From positions 1 through 5,807 of the forward strand of contig JBEKLJ010000213.1 of the NCBI GenBank assembly GCA_050010255.1: a stretch of DNA of 5,807 bases, read 5' to 3'. The first letter of the stretch is position 1, and each line of letters opens with the position of its first letter. Below, piece by piece: positions 1 through 5,807 of the stretch. Origin of the DNA: JBEKLJ01 sp050010255. Lineage in GTDB: Bacteria > Acidobacteriota > Terriglobia > Bryobacterales > Bryobacteraceae. The position numbers and the translations under genes are program-made. The notes under the pieces are model-generated. The model ran no database searches and was not told where the DNA came from. It was given only the letters and a program-made list of their open reading frames with translations.

Positions 1-643
1 CGTAAATCTGGCCTTCGGCGGGGAAGCGGCCAAAGAAAGGGACGAAGGCAACGAACGAGTTGTTCTCGGCGAACACGCGGCGGCCGTCCTCGAGCTCCCG
101 GCCGAGGATGTTGCAGTACAGGCACTCGCGCTGGCCGGCGTAGTGCGACGCAGCGGACTCGAGCTCCGTGGCGACCAGGGGCGGGAGGAACGGGAAGGCG
201 TAGATCTGGCCGTGCGGGTGCGGCATGGTGACGCCGATGGCGACGCCGGTGTTCTCGAACACGTAGACGTACTCGATGAGGGGAAGCGCGGCCAGCTCCT
301 GGGTGCGCCGGGTCCAGAGGCCGATGATCTTGCGCCAGTGCTCGGCGGAAAGCTCGGAGGGCCGCAAGTTGTGGTCGGGATGATAGAGGACGACGTCGCA
401 GGCGCCCAGGGCGCCGGTGGTCTGGTAGAGGTCCCCGGCGGGGTCGTGCGGTTCGTAGGTCCCGCCGGTGAGCGCGAAGGCGGGGAAATCGTTCGGGTAG
501 AGGAGCACGTCGTAGCCCTCGGGGACCCGGCCCCACTTGGGGCAGAAGGGACACCAGTCGACCGGCAGTTGGGGGCGATCCTGGCGCTCGGTAGCCACGG
601 CCACCCACTGCCTGTAAAGAGGATGCCAGCGGAGTTCGTTCAT
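1..643 (-). CDS. galT: Galactose-1-phosphate uridylyltransferase, C-terminus cut by window edge
   Basis: GalT of the HIT superfamily moves UMP from UDP-glucose to galactose-1-phosphate in the cytoplasmic Leloir pathway. The minus-strand frame opens with ATG at 643 and starts MNELRWHPLYRQWVAVA, the usual GalT opening. About 214 residues are visible, against about 350 in the E. coli enzyme, so roughly the last third is missing. Seen: CPFC at residues 31-34 and HPDHN at 88-92. The signature IGVTMPHPHGQIYA lies near 136-149, where by homology His142 is a zinc ligand and His144 the uridylylated nucleophile. A second pair of cysteines (ECLYCNI, 173-179) follows. By homology Cys31, Cys34, His91 and His142 would bind zinc. 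No strong ribosome binding site precedes the ATG, but the family match supports this start. The gene faces away from the cassettes to its right. Identity is near certain. Confidence 0.95.
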   Translation of the reverse strand, partial: MNELRWHPLYRQWVAVATERQDRPQLPVDWCPFCPKWGRVPEGYDVLLYPNDFPAFALTGGTYEPHDPAGDLYQTTGALGACDVVLYHPDHNLRPSELSAEHWRKIIGLWTRRTQELAALPLIEYVYVFENTGVAIGVTMPHPHGQIYAFPFLPPLVATELESAASHYAGQRECLYCNILGRELEDGRRVFAENNSFVAFVPFFGRFPAEGQIY

Positions 644-718
644 GTCGGCGCGGCCTAGTCCATGGTAGCAGCGGTTGGCCCTCCGCTCCCGGCTGCTGCC
701 TGGCGTGGGCGCCGTGTG

Positions 719-733
719 GGTCCGAACCGGACC
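719..733. repeat. Perfect inverted repeat GGTCCG-aac-CGGACC
   Basis: Two 6-base arms separated by three bases lie 76-90 bases upstream of the galT start. The position would suit an operator or a leader hairpin for galT, but six-base GC-rich palindromes are common by chance at this base composition. Function is inference only. Confidence 0.4.
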
Positions 734-805
734 AGTGGGCGGCACCATTCGCCTGGTTGCGCGCCACCCCTAGTGGGCCAAAGGACCGTCGAGATCCAGG
801 TGAAA

Positions 806-820
806 TCCGCCCCCGGCGGA
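806..820. repeat. Perfect inverted repeat TCCGCC-ccc-GGCGGA
   Basis: Six-base arms are separated by three C residues. The same two arms recur at 2379-2395 with a different 5-base loop, on the other side of the cassettes. This could be a small recurring hairpin of the host chromosome or chance in GC-rich DNA. There is no T-run, so it is not a clear terminator. Confidence 0.35.
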
Positions 821-913
821 AGAGGTTTAAGGGCCGCGTGCCCGGCGCGTGCGCGTGGCGGTTTGGTGATATGCTGGCCGAGGCTGGCCTTATGCGGGCC
901 GGCACAAACGGGA

Positions 914-920
914 GTTATGT
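914..920 (+). other. Core recombination site at the left border of cassette 1
   Basis: GTTATGT resembles the integron core site GTTRRRY, with the crossover expected after the G at 914. The decisive observation is pairing with the far end of the same cassette. GTTATGTAGCA (914-924) is complementary at 10 of 11 positions to TGCTGCATAAC (1278-1288), the R'' arm of the following attC. That is the relation expected when an excised cassette circle rebuilds its own attC. No attC or recognisable attI precedes it, so the recipient site on the left is unexplained. Confidence 0.65.
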
Positions 921-1335
921 AGCAGGGAATCGGCCTCCAGGAAACTCGATATGCCAAGTTTACAGCCTATAGAGACCTTCTCAATGGTTGCTGGCGCGAT
1001 AGGCGTGGTTTCGTTCGTTGTTAATATTTATCAATACTTCAAAATACAATCGCTGCGCCAAGGTATCGACAGTGTCGATAGGATTGCGAAGTCAGCAAAG
1101 ATGGAGTGCTCCAAGCTTGAGCAGAGTACCCCAGATGCTGCAGAAAGGGCGAAGATTCGAGTGCTCAGCGCTCTCGTCTCAGCAATCTTGAACGTTACGA
1201 CCACTTTCATGAAATTCAGGCGCGAACATTTCAATGAAGGTAAATCGGCACCGTTTATCAGTGTAGACTAGAAGACGTGCTGCATAACACGTCGTTCCAG
1301 GTGGCCCGCTCACGGCTCGCGCCTGACGGGCGGCG
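915..1335 (+). mobile_element. Integron gene cassette 1 (small membrane protein plus attC)
   Basis: A 421-bp unit runs from the crossover in GTTATGT to the crossover in GTTAGAC. It holds one ORF (951-1271), 36 bp after the left border and ending 10 bp before the R'' box of its attC, the compact arrangement typical of cassettes. I counted 115 G/C in 961-1200 (48%), against 43 of 60 in a stretch of fabG (4141-4200), consistent with foreign origin. The left end complements the R'' arm of its own attC. No promoter was recognised inside, so expression may depend on read-through from upstream. The cassette call is strong, but the exact left recipient site is unclear. Confidence 0.8.
951..1271 (+). 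CDS. Hypothetical 106-residue protein with one N-terminal membrane segment
   Basis: I do not recognise this protein. Residues about 12-30 (MVAGAIGVVSFVVNIYQYF) form a likely transmembrane helix. A short basic stretch follows (KIQSLRQ), then a mostly helical, charged region with CSKLEQ near 53-58. A second, moderately hydrophobic patch lies near 70-84 (RVLSALVSAILNVTT). The tail is basic and short (FMKFRREHF). The likely layout is a membrane-anchored small protein with a cytoplasmic helical body. The ATG at 951 has a good ribosome binding site, AGGAAA at 939-944, about 7 bases upstream, which fixes the start. It is the only gene of cassette 1. Small membrane proteins are common in integron cassettes and some act in phage defence, but no function can be assigned here. 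Confidence 0.75.
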   Translation: MPSLQPIETFSMVAGAIGVVSFVVNIYQYFKIQSLRQGIDSVDRIAKSAKMECSKLEQSTPDAAERAKIRVLSALVSAILNVTTTFMKFRREHFNEGKSAPFISVD

Positions 1336-1341
1336 TTAGAC
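1282..1341 (+). other. attC recombination site of cassette 1 (60 bp, 59-base-element type)
   Basis: The site runs from R'' box GCATAAC (1282-1288) to R' box GTTAGAC (1335-1341). After R'' comes ACGTCG and then TTCCAGG (1295-1301). On the other arm, CCTGAC lies at 1322-1327. The L'' arm TTCCAGG and the complement of L' (GTCAGG) differ by one extra C, which would be the unpaired base that sets strand and orientation in known attC sites. The segment TCGTTCCAG resembles the TCGTTCAAG stretch in the aadA cassette attC. The middle (1302-1321) is the variable loop. It starts 10 bp after the stop codon of the cassette ORF. By analogy, folded bottom-strand DNA would be the substrate of an IntI tyrosine recombinase, which must act from elsewhere. 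Confidence 0.85.
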
Positions 1342-2321
1342 GGCCAGTCTGAGTTTGCACAGGTGATGTCGACATGATCACGTACTTCTCTCGTCACACG
1401 CAAGAGCTGAACATTGACCATGAGACCCGTAAGCGCCTCTGGGACGAGCGGCGGATCGCCATCCACTTCCCGGACGATAAGCAAGGTAAACAACTGCCCG
1501 ACGACAATTCAAGCCTCGACCCAGAGGATTATGCAGCGCCAGGGCACCGTGCGATGAAGGCGTTAGCCAGACTCGCCACAGACGGCGGGTACGTCTGTGC
1601 CCAACACCACGGCTACGAGCAGGTGCAGGTGGGACGGATAGACCCTGGCTCCCAAATGGAACTTCTCCATGGCAAATGGGGCGAGAGCTGCGGTTTGCAG
1701 GGTCGGACCGCAATCCTTAAGACCCTCCGGCTTCAGAAGGTCAAGGTGGTAGATTCTTGTGACTCCGTCGTGATTCTAATCGGTCGCCCGCGCCAAGGGA
1801 CACTGATGCGATGGCCAAGCGTGGGAAAGCGAATTGAGAATCTCGTTGAAGGCAAAGAGGGCGAAATAACCCTCGAGACACTGTCCCCGGCTCAGCAGGA
1901 AATTCTCTGCAGCGAGTTTCTCCGATCTCAGGACGTCAGGCGGTTCGGTCTACCCTGTCTTGCTCATCTCGTACTTCCGGTTGGCCGAACGATGAAGGAC
2001 CTCGACCTTTTCGGTTTCGCTACCGACGGCAGGCGAGTTTTCGCACAAGTTACGTTTGCACCCCTTGAGCAAGCTGCGCGGAAGATGGCGGCTCTTCGCA
2101 AGTACGCAAGCCCGGACGGATCGCATCTCATTCTTTTCTGCGATATCGACAGGCCGACCGTCATCGACAACGTCACTGTCTTTCCGATCCGCGTCGCCTT
2201 TCAGGTTTTCACCTCGACGGATGCCGGCAGGCTGTGGCTCAAATATGCTGGCCCCAAATGTTCCTGACGGGCCGTCTAACACGCGGCCGCAGCGGCCCGG
2301 CGGGGGAGGCTGCTGCGTCCG
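1336..2321 (+). mobile_element. Integron gene cassette 2 (297-residue protein plus attC-like end)
   Basis: This unit begins at the crossover in GTTAGAC and carries one ORF, from 38 bp inside its left border to 6 bp before GTCTAAC. Its left end GTTAGACGGCC (1335-1345) is the exact inverse of GGCCGTCTAAC (2270-2280), an 11-bp match that extends to 14 of 15. This is expected if the two pair in the rebuilt attC of the excised circle. I counted 33 G/C of 60 in 1741-1800, below the flanking genes. The right border is uncertain. The best palindrome puts it at about 2321, but GCTAACC at 2357-2363 is an alternative. Both cassettes have the same orientation, as in a normal array. Confidence 0.72.
1374..2267 (+). 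CDS. Hypothetical 297-residue protein with an Mrr-like, possibly degenerate nuclease domain
   Basis: I cannot name a family. The N-terminal half (1-130) contains LWDERRIAIHFP at 22-33 and GGYVCAQHHGYEQVQVGRIDP at 71-91, which looks like a small beta-rich module, perhaps nucleic-acid binding. The C-terminal part reads like the Mrr restriction endonuclease layout. It has helix LSPAQQEILCSEFLR (170-184), then PVGRTMKDLDLFGF (202-215) with Asp209 and Asp211, then strand VFAQVTF (222-228), then a helix with KMAALRKY (237-244) and a hydrophobic strand LILFCD (252-257). In active Mrr-type enzymes the second strand usually reads Q/E-x-K; here it is Q225-V-T227, so the lysine is missing or displaced. 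AGGTGA at 1361-1366 is a good ribosome binding site 7 bases before the ATG. The nuclease-fold idea is inference. A catalytically dead DNA-binding or sensor protein is equally possible. Confidence 0.72.
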   Translation: MITYFSRHTQELNIDHETRKRLWDERRIAIHFPDDKQGKQLPDDNSSLDPEDYAAPGHRAMKALARLATDGGYVCAQHHGYEQVQVGRIDPGSQMELLHGKWGESCGLQGRTAILKTLRLQKVKVVDSCDSVVILIGRPRQGTLMRWPSVGKRIENLVEGKEGEITLETLSPAQQEILCSEFLRSQDVRRFGLPCLAHLVLPVGRTMKDLDLFGFATDGRRVFAQVTFAPLEQAARKMAALRKYASPDGSHLILFCDIDRPTVIDNVTVFPIRVAFQVFTSTDAGRLWLKYAGPKCS

Positions 2322-2327
2322 GTGAGC
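2274..2327 (+). other. attC-like site ending cassette 2
   Basis: R'' box GTCTAAC (2274-2280) matches RYYYAAC exactly. Then GGCCGCAGCGGCC (2285-2297) pairs with GGCTGCTGCGTCC (2308-2320) at 11 of 13 positions around a 10-base loop. The 3' core would be GGTGAGC (2321-2327), GTTRRRY with the second base changed. A degenerate 3' core is expected if the cassette was inserted at a non-integron target, because bases after the crossover belong to the target. Alternatively the site runs on to GCTAACC (2357-2363), giving about 90 bp with poorer pairing. No clear unpaired L'' base is visible, so this site is weaker than the first attC. Confidence 0.55.
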
Positions 2328-2378
2328 GGTGCGCCTGGACGGCTCACGCCCCTGGCGCTAACCGGGTGGCTGGGCGGC

Positions 2379-2395
2379 TCCGCCGCAGAGGCGGA
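2379..2395. repeat. Perfect inverted repeat TCCGCC-gcaga-GGCGGA
   Basis: Six-base arms enclose a 5-base loop. The arms are identical to those at 806-820. No T-run follows on either strand. It may be part of the terminator region between the convergent cassette 2 and ubiD transcripts, or a small chromosomal hairpin. Confidence 0.4.
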
Positions 2396-2422
2396 ACGCT
2401 GTCCGAGCGGCGAGCCGAAAGC

Positions 2423-2444
2423 ACGGCGGCAAGAATGCCGCCGT
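2423..2444 (-). terminator. 9-bp perfect stem-loop downstream of ubiD
   Basis: ACGGCGGCA (2423-2431) and TGCCGCCGT (2436-2444) form a perfect 9-bp stem with loop AGAA, 56 bases beyond the ubiD stop. Read on the minus strand, the stem is followed by GCTTTCGG, only a weak T stretch. It could act as a ubiD terminator, or in both directions between convergent transcripts. The strong stem is seen directly; the terminator role is inference. Confidence 0.45.
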
Positions 2445-2499
2445 TGCCGGCTGGGAAGCCCGCTCCACGTCGGGGGCGCGGTGTCGCGCGAGGCCGGAG

Positions 2500-3951
<1,452 letters not shown>

Positions 3952-4034
3952 GGCTGTCCGCCGTCGGCTTCTATTATCATTGAATCTTTGCCGGGGTAGG
4001 CGGCACGCGCCGCAATCAAACCAGGGGAGATGAG
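3952..4034. promoter_or_regulatory. Divergent ubiD/fabG intergenic promoter region
   Basis: This 83-bp gap separates two genes transcribed away from each other, so both promoters should lie here. The only AT-rich part is around 3970-3989. It reads TATTAT (3972-3977) on the plus strand and GATAAT on the minus strand, both near -10 consensus, but neither has a clear -35 at 17 bp. GCGGC (4000-4004) and GCCGC (4009-4013) form a short inverted repeat in the fabG leader. AGGGGAG (4023-4029) is a good ribosome binding site for fabG. The ubiD start has only a weak GGCGGA. Confidence 0.5.
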
Positions 4035-4769
4035 ATGACAAATCGGACTGCTCTTGTTACGGGCGCCAGCCGCGGGATCGGCCGCACGATCGCGCTGACG
4101 CTGGCACAGGCGGGGGCCAGGATCGTCGTTGCATCCAACGAGCCGGAGAACAACGACAAGGTGGTCGGCGAGATCCGCGACGCGGGCGGGCAGGCGTGCG
4201 CGGTGTTTCTGGACGTGACCTCGCCGGAGTCGATCAAAGCGGCGTTCGCGGAGGCGCAGAAGCAGTTCGGCCGGATTGACATCCTCATCAATAACGCCGG
4301 CATCACCAAGGACGGCCTGGCCATTCGCATGAAGAAGGACGACTGGGACCTGGTGATCTCGATCAACCTCACGGGGGCGTTCCTGTGCGCCCAGCAAGCG
4401 CTGCTGGGAATGATGAAGGAGCGCTGGGGGCGGATCATCAACATCGCCTCGGTCGTGGGACAATCCGGGAACCCGGGGCAAGCCAATTACGTGTCGTCGA
4501 AGGCGGGCATCATCGGACTGACCAAGGCGCTGGCGCAGGAAGTCGGCAGCCGGAACATCACGGTGAACGCGGTGGCTCCGGGCTACATCGAGACCGACAT
4601 GACGGCCAAGCTGCCCCAGGAAGTCAAAGACGCCTATGCCGCGAGGATCGCGCTGCGGCGCGCGGGCACGCCCGCGGACGTGGCCGGGGCGGTCAAGTTT
4701 CTGGCGAGCGACGATGCGGCGTACATCACCGGACACGTGATCAGCGTGAACGGCGGGATGTATATGTAG
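4035..4769 (+). CDS. fabG: 3-oxoacyl-[acyl-carrier-protein] reductase, short-chain dehydrogenase
   Basis: FabG reduces 3-oxoacyl-ACP to 3-hydroxyacyl-ACP in cytoplasmic type II fatty acid synthesis. The 244-residue product is full family length. Seen: cofactor loop TGASRGIG (9-16), acidic stop of the fourth strand DVTSPES (60-66), NNAGITKD (86-93), and SINLTG (109-114) with the catalytic Asn111. The Ser139-Tyr152-Lys156 triad sits in IASVVGQSGNPGQANYVSSK (137-156). PGYIETDM (182-189) and the C-terminal GHVISVNGGMYM (233-244) complete the classical SDR pattern. The ATG at 4035 follows AGGGGAG with 5 bases between. The loop after the second strand reads VVASNEPEN (31-39) without the arginine often seen in NADPH-preferring FabG, so cofactor preference is not certain. 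It is not next to other fab genes, so a polyketide/PHB-type or other SDR reductase role cannot be excluded, but the FabG match is strong throughout. Confidence 0.92.
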   Translation: MTNRTALVTGASRGIGRTIALTLAQAGARIVVASNEPENNDKVVGEIRDAGGQACAVFLDVTSPESIKAAFAEAQKQFGRIDILINNAGITKDGLAIRMKKDDWDLVISINLTGAFLCAQQALLGMMKERWGRIINIASVVGQSGNPGQANYVSSKAGIIGLTKALAQEVGSRNITVNAVAPGYIETDMTAKLPQEVKDAYAARIALRRAGTPADVAGAVKFLASDDAAYITGHVISVNGGMYM

Positions 4770-4772
4770 CCG

Positions 4773-4828
4773 TCAGCTATCAGCTCTCAGCTCTCAGCTA
4801 TCAGCTACCAGCTATCAGCTTTCAGCCG
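4773..4828. repeat. Degenerate heptamer tandem repeat TCAGCTM, 8 units
   Basis: Consecutive 7-base units read TCAGCTA, TCAGCTC, TCAGCTC, TCAGCTA, TCAGCTA, CCAGCTA, TCAGCTT, TCAGCCG, then a decayed CCAGCGC. The array starts 3 bases after the fabG stop and keeps exact phase over at least 56 bases. Changes concentrate at the unit ends. Similar AGCTGA-type heptamer arrays occur between genes in some bacterial genomes as short tandem repeats. I see no protein-coding or hairpin role, and no other terminator is visible for fabG. Confidence 0.9.
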
Positions 4829-4866
4829 CCAGCGCAGAAGTCGCTCGCCGCGCTGCTGCCGAGAGC

Positions 4867-4872
4867 TATAAT
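4867..4872 (+). promoter_or_regulatory. Perfect -10 box TATAAT before the radical SAM gene
   Basis: TATAAT lies 23 bases before the GTG at 4895, in otherwise GC-rich DNA. No -35 like TTGACA is present 16-18 bp upstream. If real, transcription would begin near 4879, which would favour the GTG start at 4895 over the ATG at 4871 that overlaps the box. Confidence 0.35.
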
Positions 4873-4894
4873 GCCCCCGGGACGGGGATCGGTT

Positions 4895-5807
4895 GTGAGT
4901 GATGAAACGCGCCGTGCGTTCGGCGGCAATCTGGTAGGCGCGGCGGCGTGGACGGCAATCTCGACGATGGGGCGCAAGGACTGGGAACCGGCCTACCTCC
5001 GGCTGGAGCGTTCTGGCGAGCTGGCCGAGCGCGCGCGGGCGCTGCACGCGATCTACCGGAGCTGCCGGCTCTGCCCCCGCCGGTGCAGTGTCAACCGGCT
5101 GAAAGGCGAGAAGGGCGTCTGCCAGGGCACGTCACGTGTGAAGGTCAACTCGGCGCACCCGCACTTCGGCGAGGAGCCGCCGCTGGTGGGCCGGCACGGC
5201 TCCGGGACCATTTTCTTCAGCAACTGCAACCTGCGCTGCATCTTCTGTCAGAACTGGGAGATCGCGCACCGCGGAGACGGGGGATACATCAGCGACCTTG
5301 AGCTGGGCCGCATGATGTACGAGCTCCAGCGGCGCGGGTGCCACAACATCAACCTGGTGACGCCCACGCACTGCGTTCCCAACATCGTCCAGGCGCTCAG
5401 GAGCGCGATCCGGCTGGGGCTGCGCGCACCGCTGGTTTACAACTGCGGCGGCTACGAGCCGCAGGAGATTGTCAAGCTGCTGGACGGCATCGTGGACATC
5501 TACCTGCCGGACTTCAAGTACACCGACGGGGCGATGGCGGCGAAGTACTCCTCGGACGCGCAGGATTATCCGGAGGTGGCGGCGGCCGCGATCGAGGAGA
5601 TGCACCGGCAGGTGGGCGAGCTGGTGACCGACGAACACGGGATCGCGCTGCGCGGGCTCATGATTCGCCATCTGGTGCTGCCGGAGAACATTGCCGGGAC
5701 CGACAAGTTCGTCCAGTGGGTGGCGCGGAAGTTGACGCCCACCACATACGTCAACATCATGGCGCAGTATCATCCGGCGCACCGGGCCTTCGAGCACCCG
5801 CAGCTCG
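4895..5807 (+). CDS. PflX-like radical SAM protein, C-terminus cut by window edge
   Basis: The frame stays open from here to the window edge (304 codons). It contains the radical SAM cluster motif CNLRCIFC, with Cys111, Cys115 and Cys118 for the 4Fe-4S cluster that cleaves S-adenosylmethionine. Before it is a second cysteine set, CRLCPRRCSVNR with Cys57, Cys60, Cys64 and later Cys76, typical of the family annotated as putative pyruvate formate-lyase activating enzyme PflX (COG1313 type). Further family marks are THCVPNIV, YNCGGYE (182-188), DIYLPDFKY (201-209), HLVLPENIAGTDK and MAQYHPAH. The true substrate of this family is not established, so the PflX name is only a label. The start is uncertain: GTG 4895, ATG 4871 or ATG 4967 are all in frame. 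Family similarity begins at DWEPAYLRL (4979). The extra N-terminus has TRRAFGG and a mildly hydrophobic stretch. It follows fabG by 125 bases, so a shared operon is doubtful. Confidence 0.88.
   Translation, partial: MSDETRRAFGGNLVGAAAWTAISTMGRKDWEPAYLRLERSGELAERARALHAIYRSCRLCPRRCSVNRLKGEKGVCQGTSRVKVNSAHPHFGEEPPLVGRHGSGTIFFSNCNLRCIFCQNWEIAHRGDGGYISDLELGRMMYELQRRGCHNINLVTPTHCVPNIVQALRSAIRLGLRAPLVYNCGGYEPQEIVKLLDGIVDIYLPDFKYTDGAMAAKYSSDAQDYPEVAAAAIEEMHRQVGELVTDEHGIALRGLMIRHLVLPENIAGTDKFVQWVARKLTPTTYVNIMAQYHPAHRAFEHPQL

Larger units (their letters stand above)
644..913. other. Non-coding spacer between galT and the cassette region
   Basis: This GC-rich stretch upstream of galT has short open frames on both strands, but their translations are rich in Pro, Arg, Gly and Ala, have no family features and lack good ribosome binding sites. 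It probably holds the galT promoter, though I could not identify a convincing -35/-10 pair. It contains two perfect inverted repeats (listed separately). Near its right end, 883-903 can fold as a 7-bp stem with one G-T pair. No integron integrase and no attI-like set of binding sites could be recognised, although this is where one would sit for cassettes read rightward. Confidence 0.6.
2328..2499. other. Hairpin-rich non-coding spacer between cassette 2 and ubiD
   Basis: This very GC-rich stretch between convergent genes has no credible gene; short frames in it give Arg/Pro/Gly-rich translations. GTGAGC (2322-2327) and GCTCAC (2342-2347) form a 6-bp stem across its left end. GCGCTAACC at 2355-2363 looks like an integron core site, in the same orientation as the R'' box. 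Two further perfect stems are listed separately. The spacer could hold a decayed attC or the original chromosomal DNA downstream of ubiD. Confidence 0.5.

Noticed and set aside
143..658. Plus-strand open frame of 171 codons
   Set aside because: It is the antisense shadow of galT, whose minus-strand translation has clear family motifs; the plus translation is Gly/Val/Glu-rich with no features.
655..972. Overlapping short frames on both strands in the galT upstream spacer
   Set aside because: They are Arg/Pro/Ala-rich with no ribosome binding site or recognisable motif, and mutually overlapping, as expected of GC-rich non-coding DNA.
1179..1493. Minus-strand frame of 104 codons across the first attC
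   Set aside because: It would cross the attC site and overlap both cassette genes antisense, with no good ribosome binding site or family feature.
1335..2280. Terminal inverted repeats of an insertion sequence (GTTAGACGGCC / GGCCGTCTAAC)
   Set aside because: The 11-bp inverted match is better explained as the two arms of one attC in the excised cassette; no transposase motif or target duplication was seen.
4773..4828. CRISPR-like repeats
   Set aside because: Units are contiguous heptamers without spacers, so this is a simple tandem repeat, not a CRISPR array.
4948..5301. Plus-strand frame of 117 codons
   Set aside because: It is a shifted shadow of the radical SAM reading frame, which carries the CNLRCIFC motif and stays open to the window edge.

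Overview
This is a GC-rich bacterial chromosomal window. It carries four conserved core-type genes and, wedged between two of them, about 1.4 kb that reads as two integron gene cassettes. The housekeeping genes are roughly 70% GC where I counted. They are a galactose-1-phosphate uridylyltransferase, a UbiD-family decarboxylase, a FabG reductase and a PflX-like radical SAM protein. This mix, together with a heptamer repeat, would suit an Acidobacteriota-like or similar environmental bacterium, but that guess rests on family impressions only.

Layout, left to right. At 1-643 (minus) is the N-terminal two thirds of galT, cut by the window edge. At 644-914 is a non-coding GC-rich spacer holding two short perfect inverted repeats. 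At 915-1335 (plus) is cassette 1, which encodes a 106-residue protein with one membrane segment. Its attC site (1282-1341) is exactly 60 bp. At 1336 to about 2321 (plus) is cassette 2, which encodes a 297-residue protein of no recognised family whose C-terminal third resembles the Mrr-type restriction endonuclease fold. A second attC-like palindrome (2274-2327) follows it. At 2328-2499 is a hairpin-rich spacer. At 2500-3951 (minus) is ubiD, divergent from fabG (4035-4769, plus). A degenerate heptamer repeat array (4773-4828) follows, and then the radical SAM gene, which runs off the right edge.

The cassette reading has several independent supports. (i) The core sites match the integron patterns RYYYAAC and GTTRRRY. 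(ii) The first attC has an L''/L' pair differing by one unpaired base, as in classical 59-base elements. (iii) Each cassette's first bases are complementary to the R'' arm of its own attC, as the excised circle requires: 914-924 against 1278-1288 matches 10 of 11, and 1335-1345 against 2270-2280 matches 11 of 11. (iv) Each cassette holds one ORF, both ORFs point the same way, and each stops within about 10 bp of the R'' box. (v) Base composition is lower than the neighbours (about 48% and 55% GC in counted stretches). No integrase gene or convincing attI site lies in the window, so this looks like a small integrase-less cassette cluster or cassettes placed at a secondary chromosomal site. The core genes do not form an obvious joint pathway. 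The two cassette proteins are the unexplained content.
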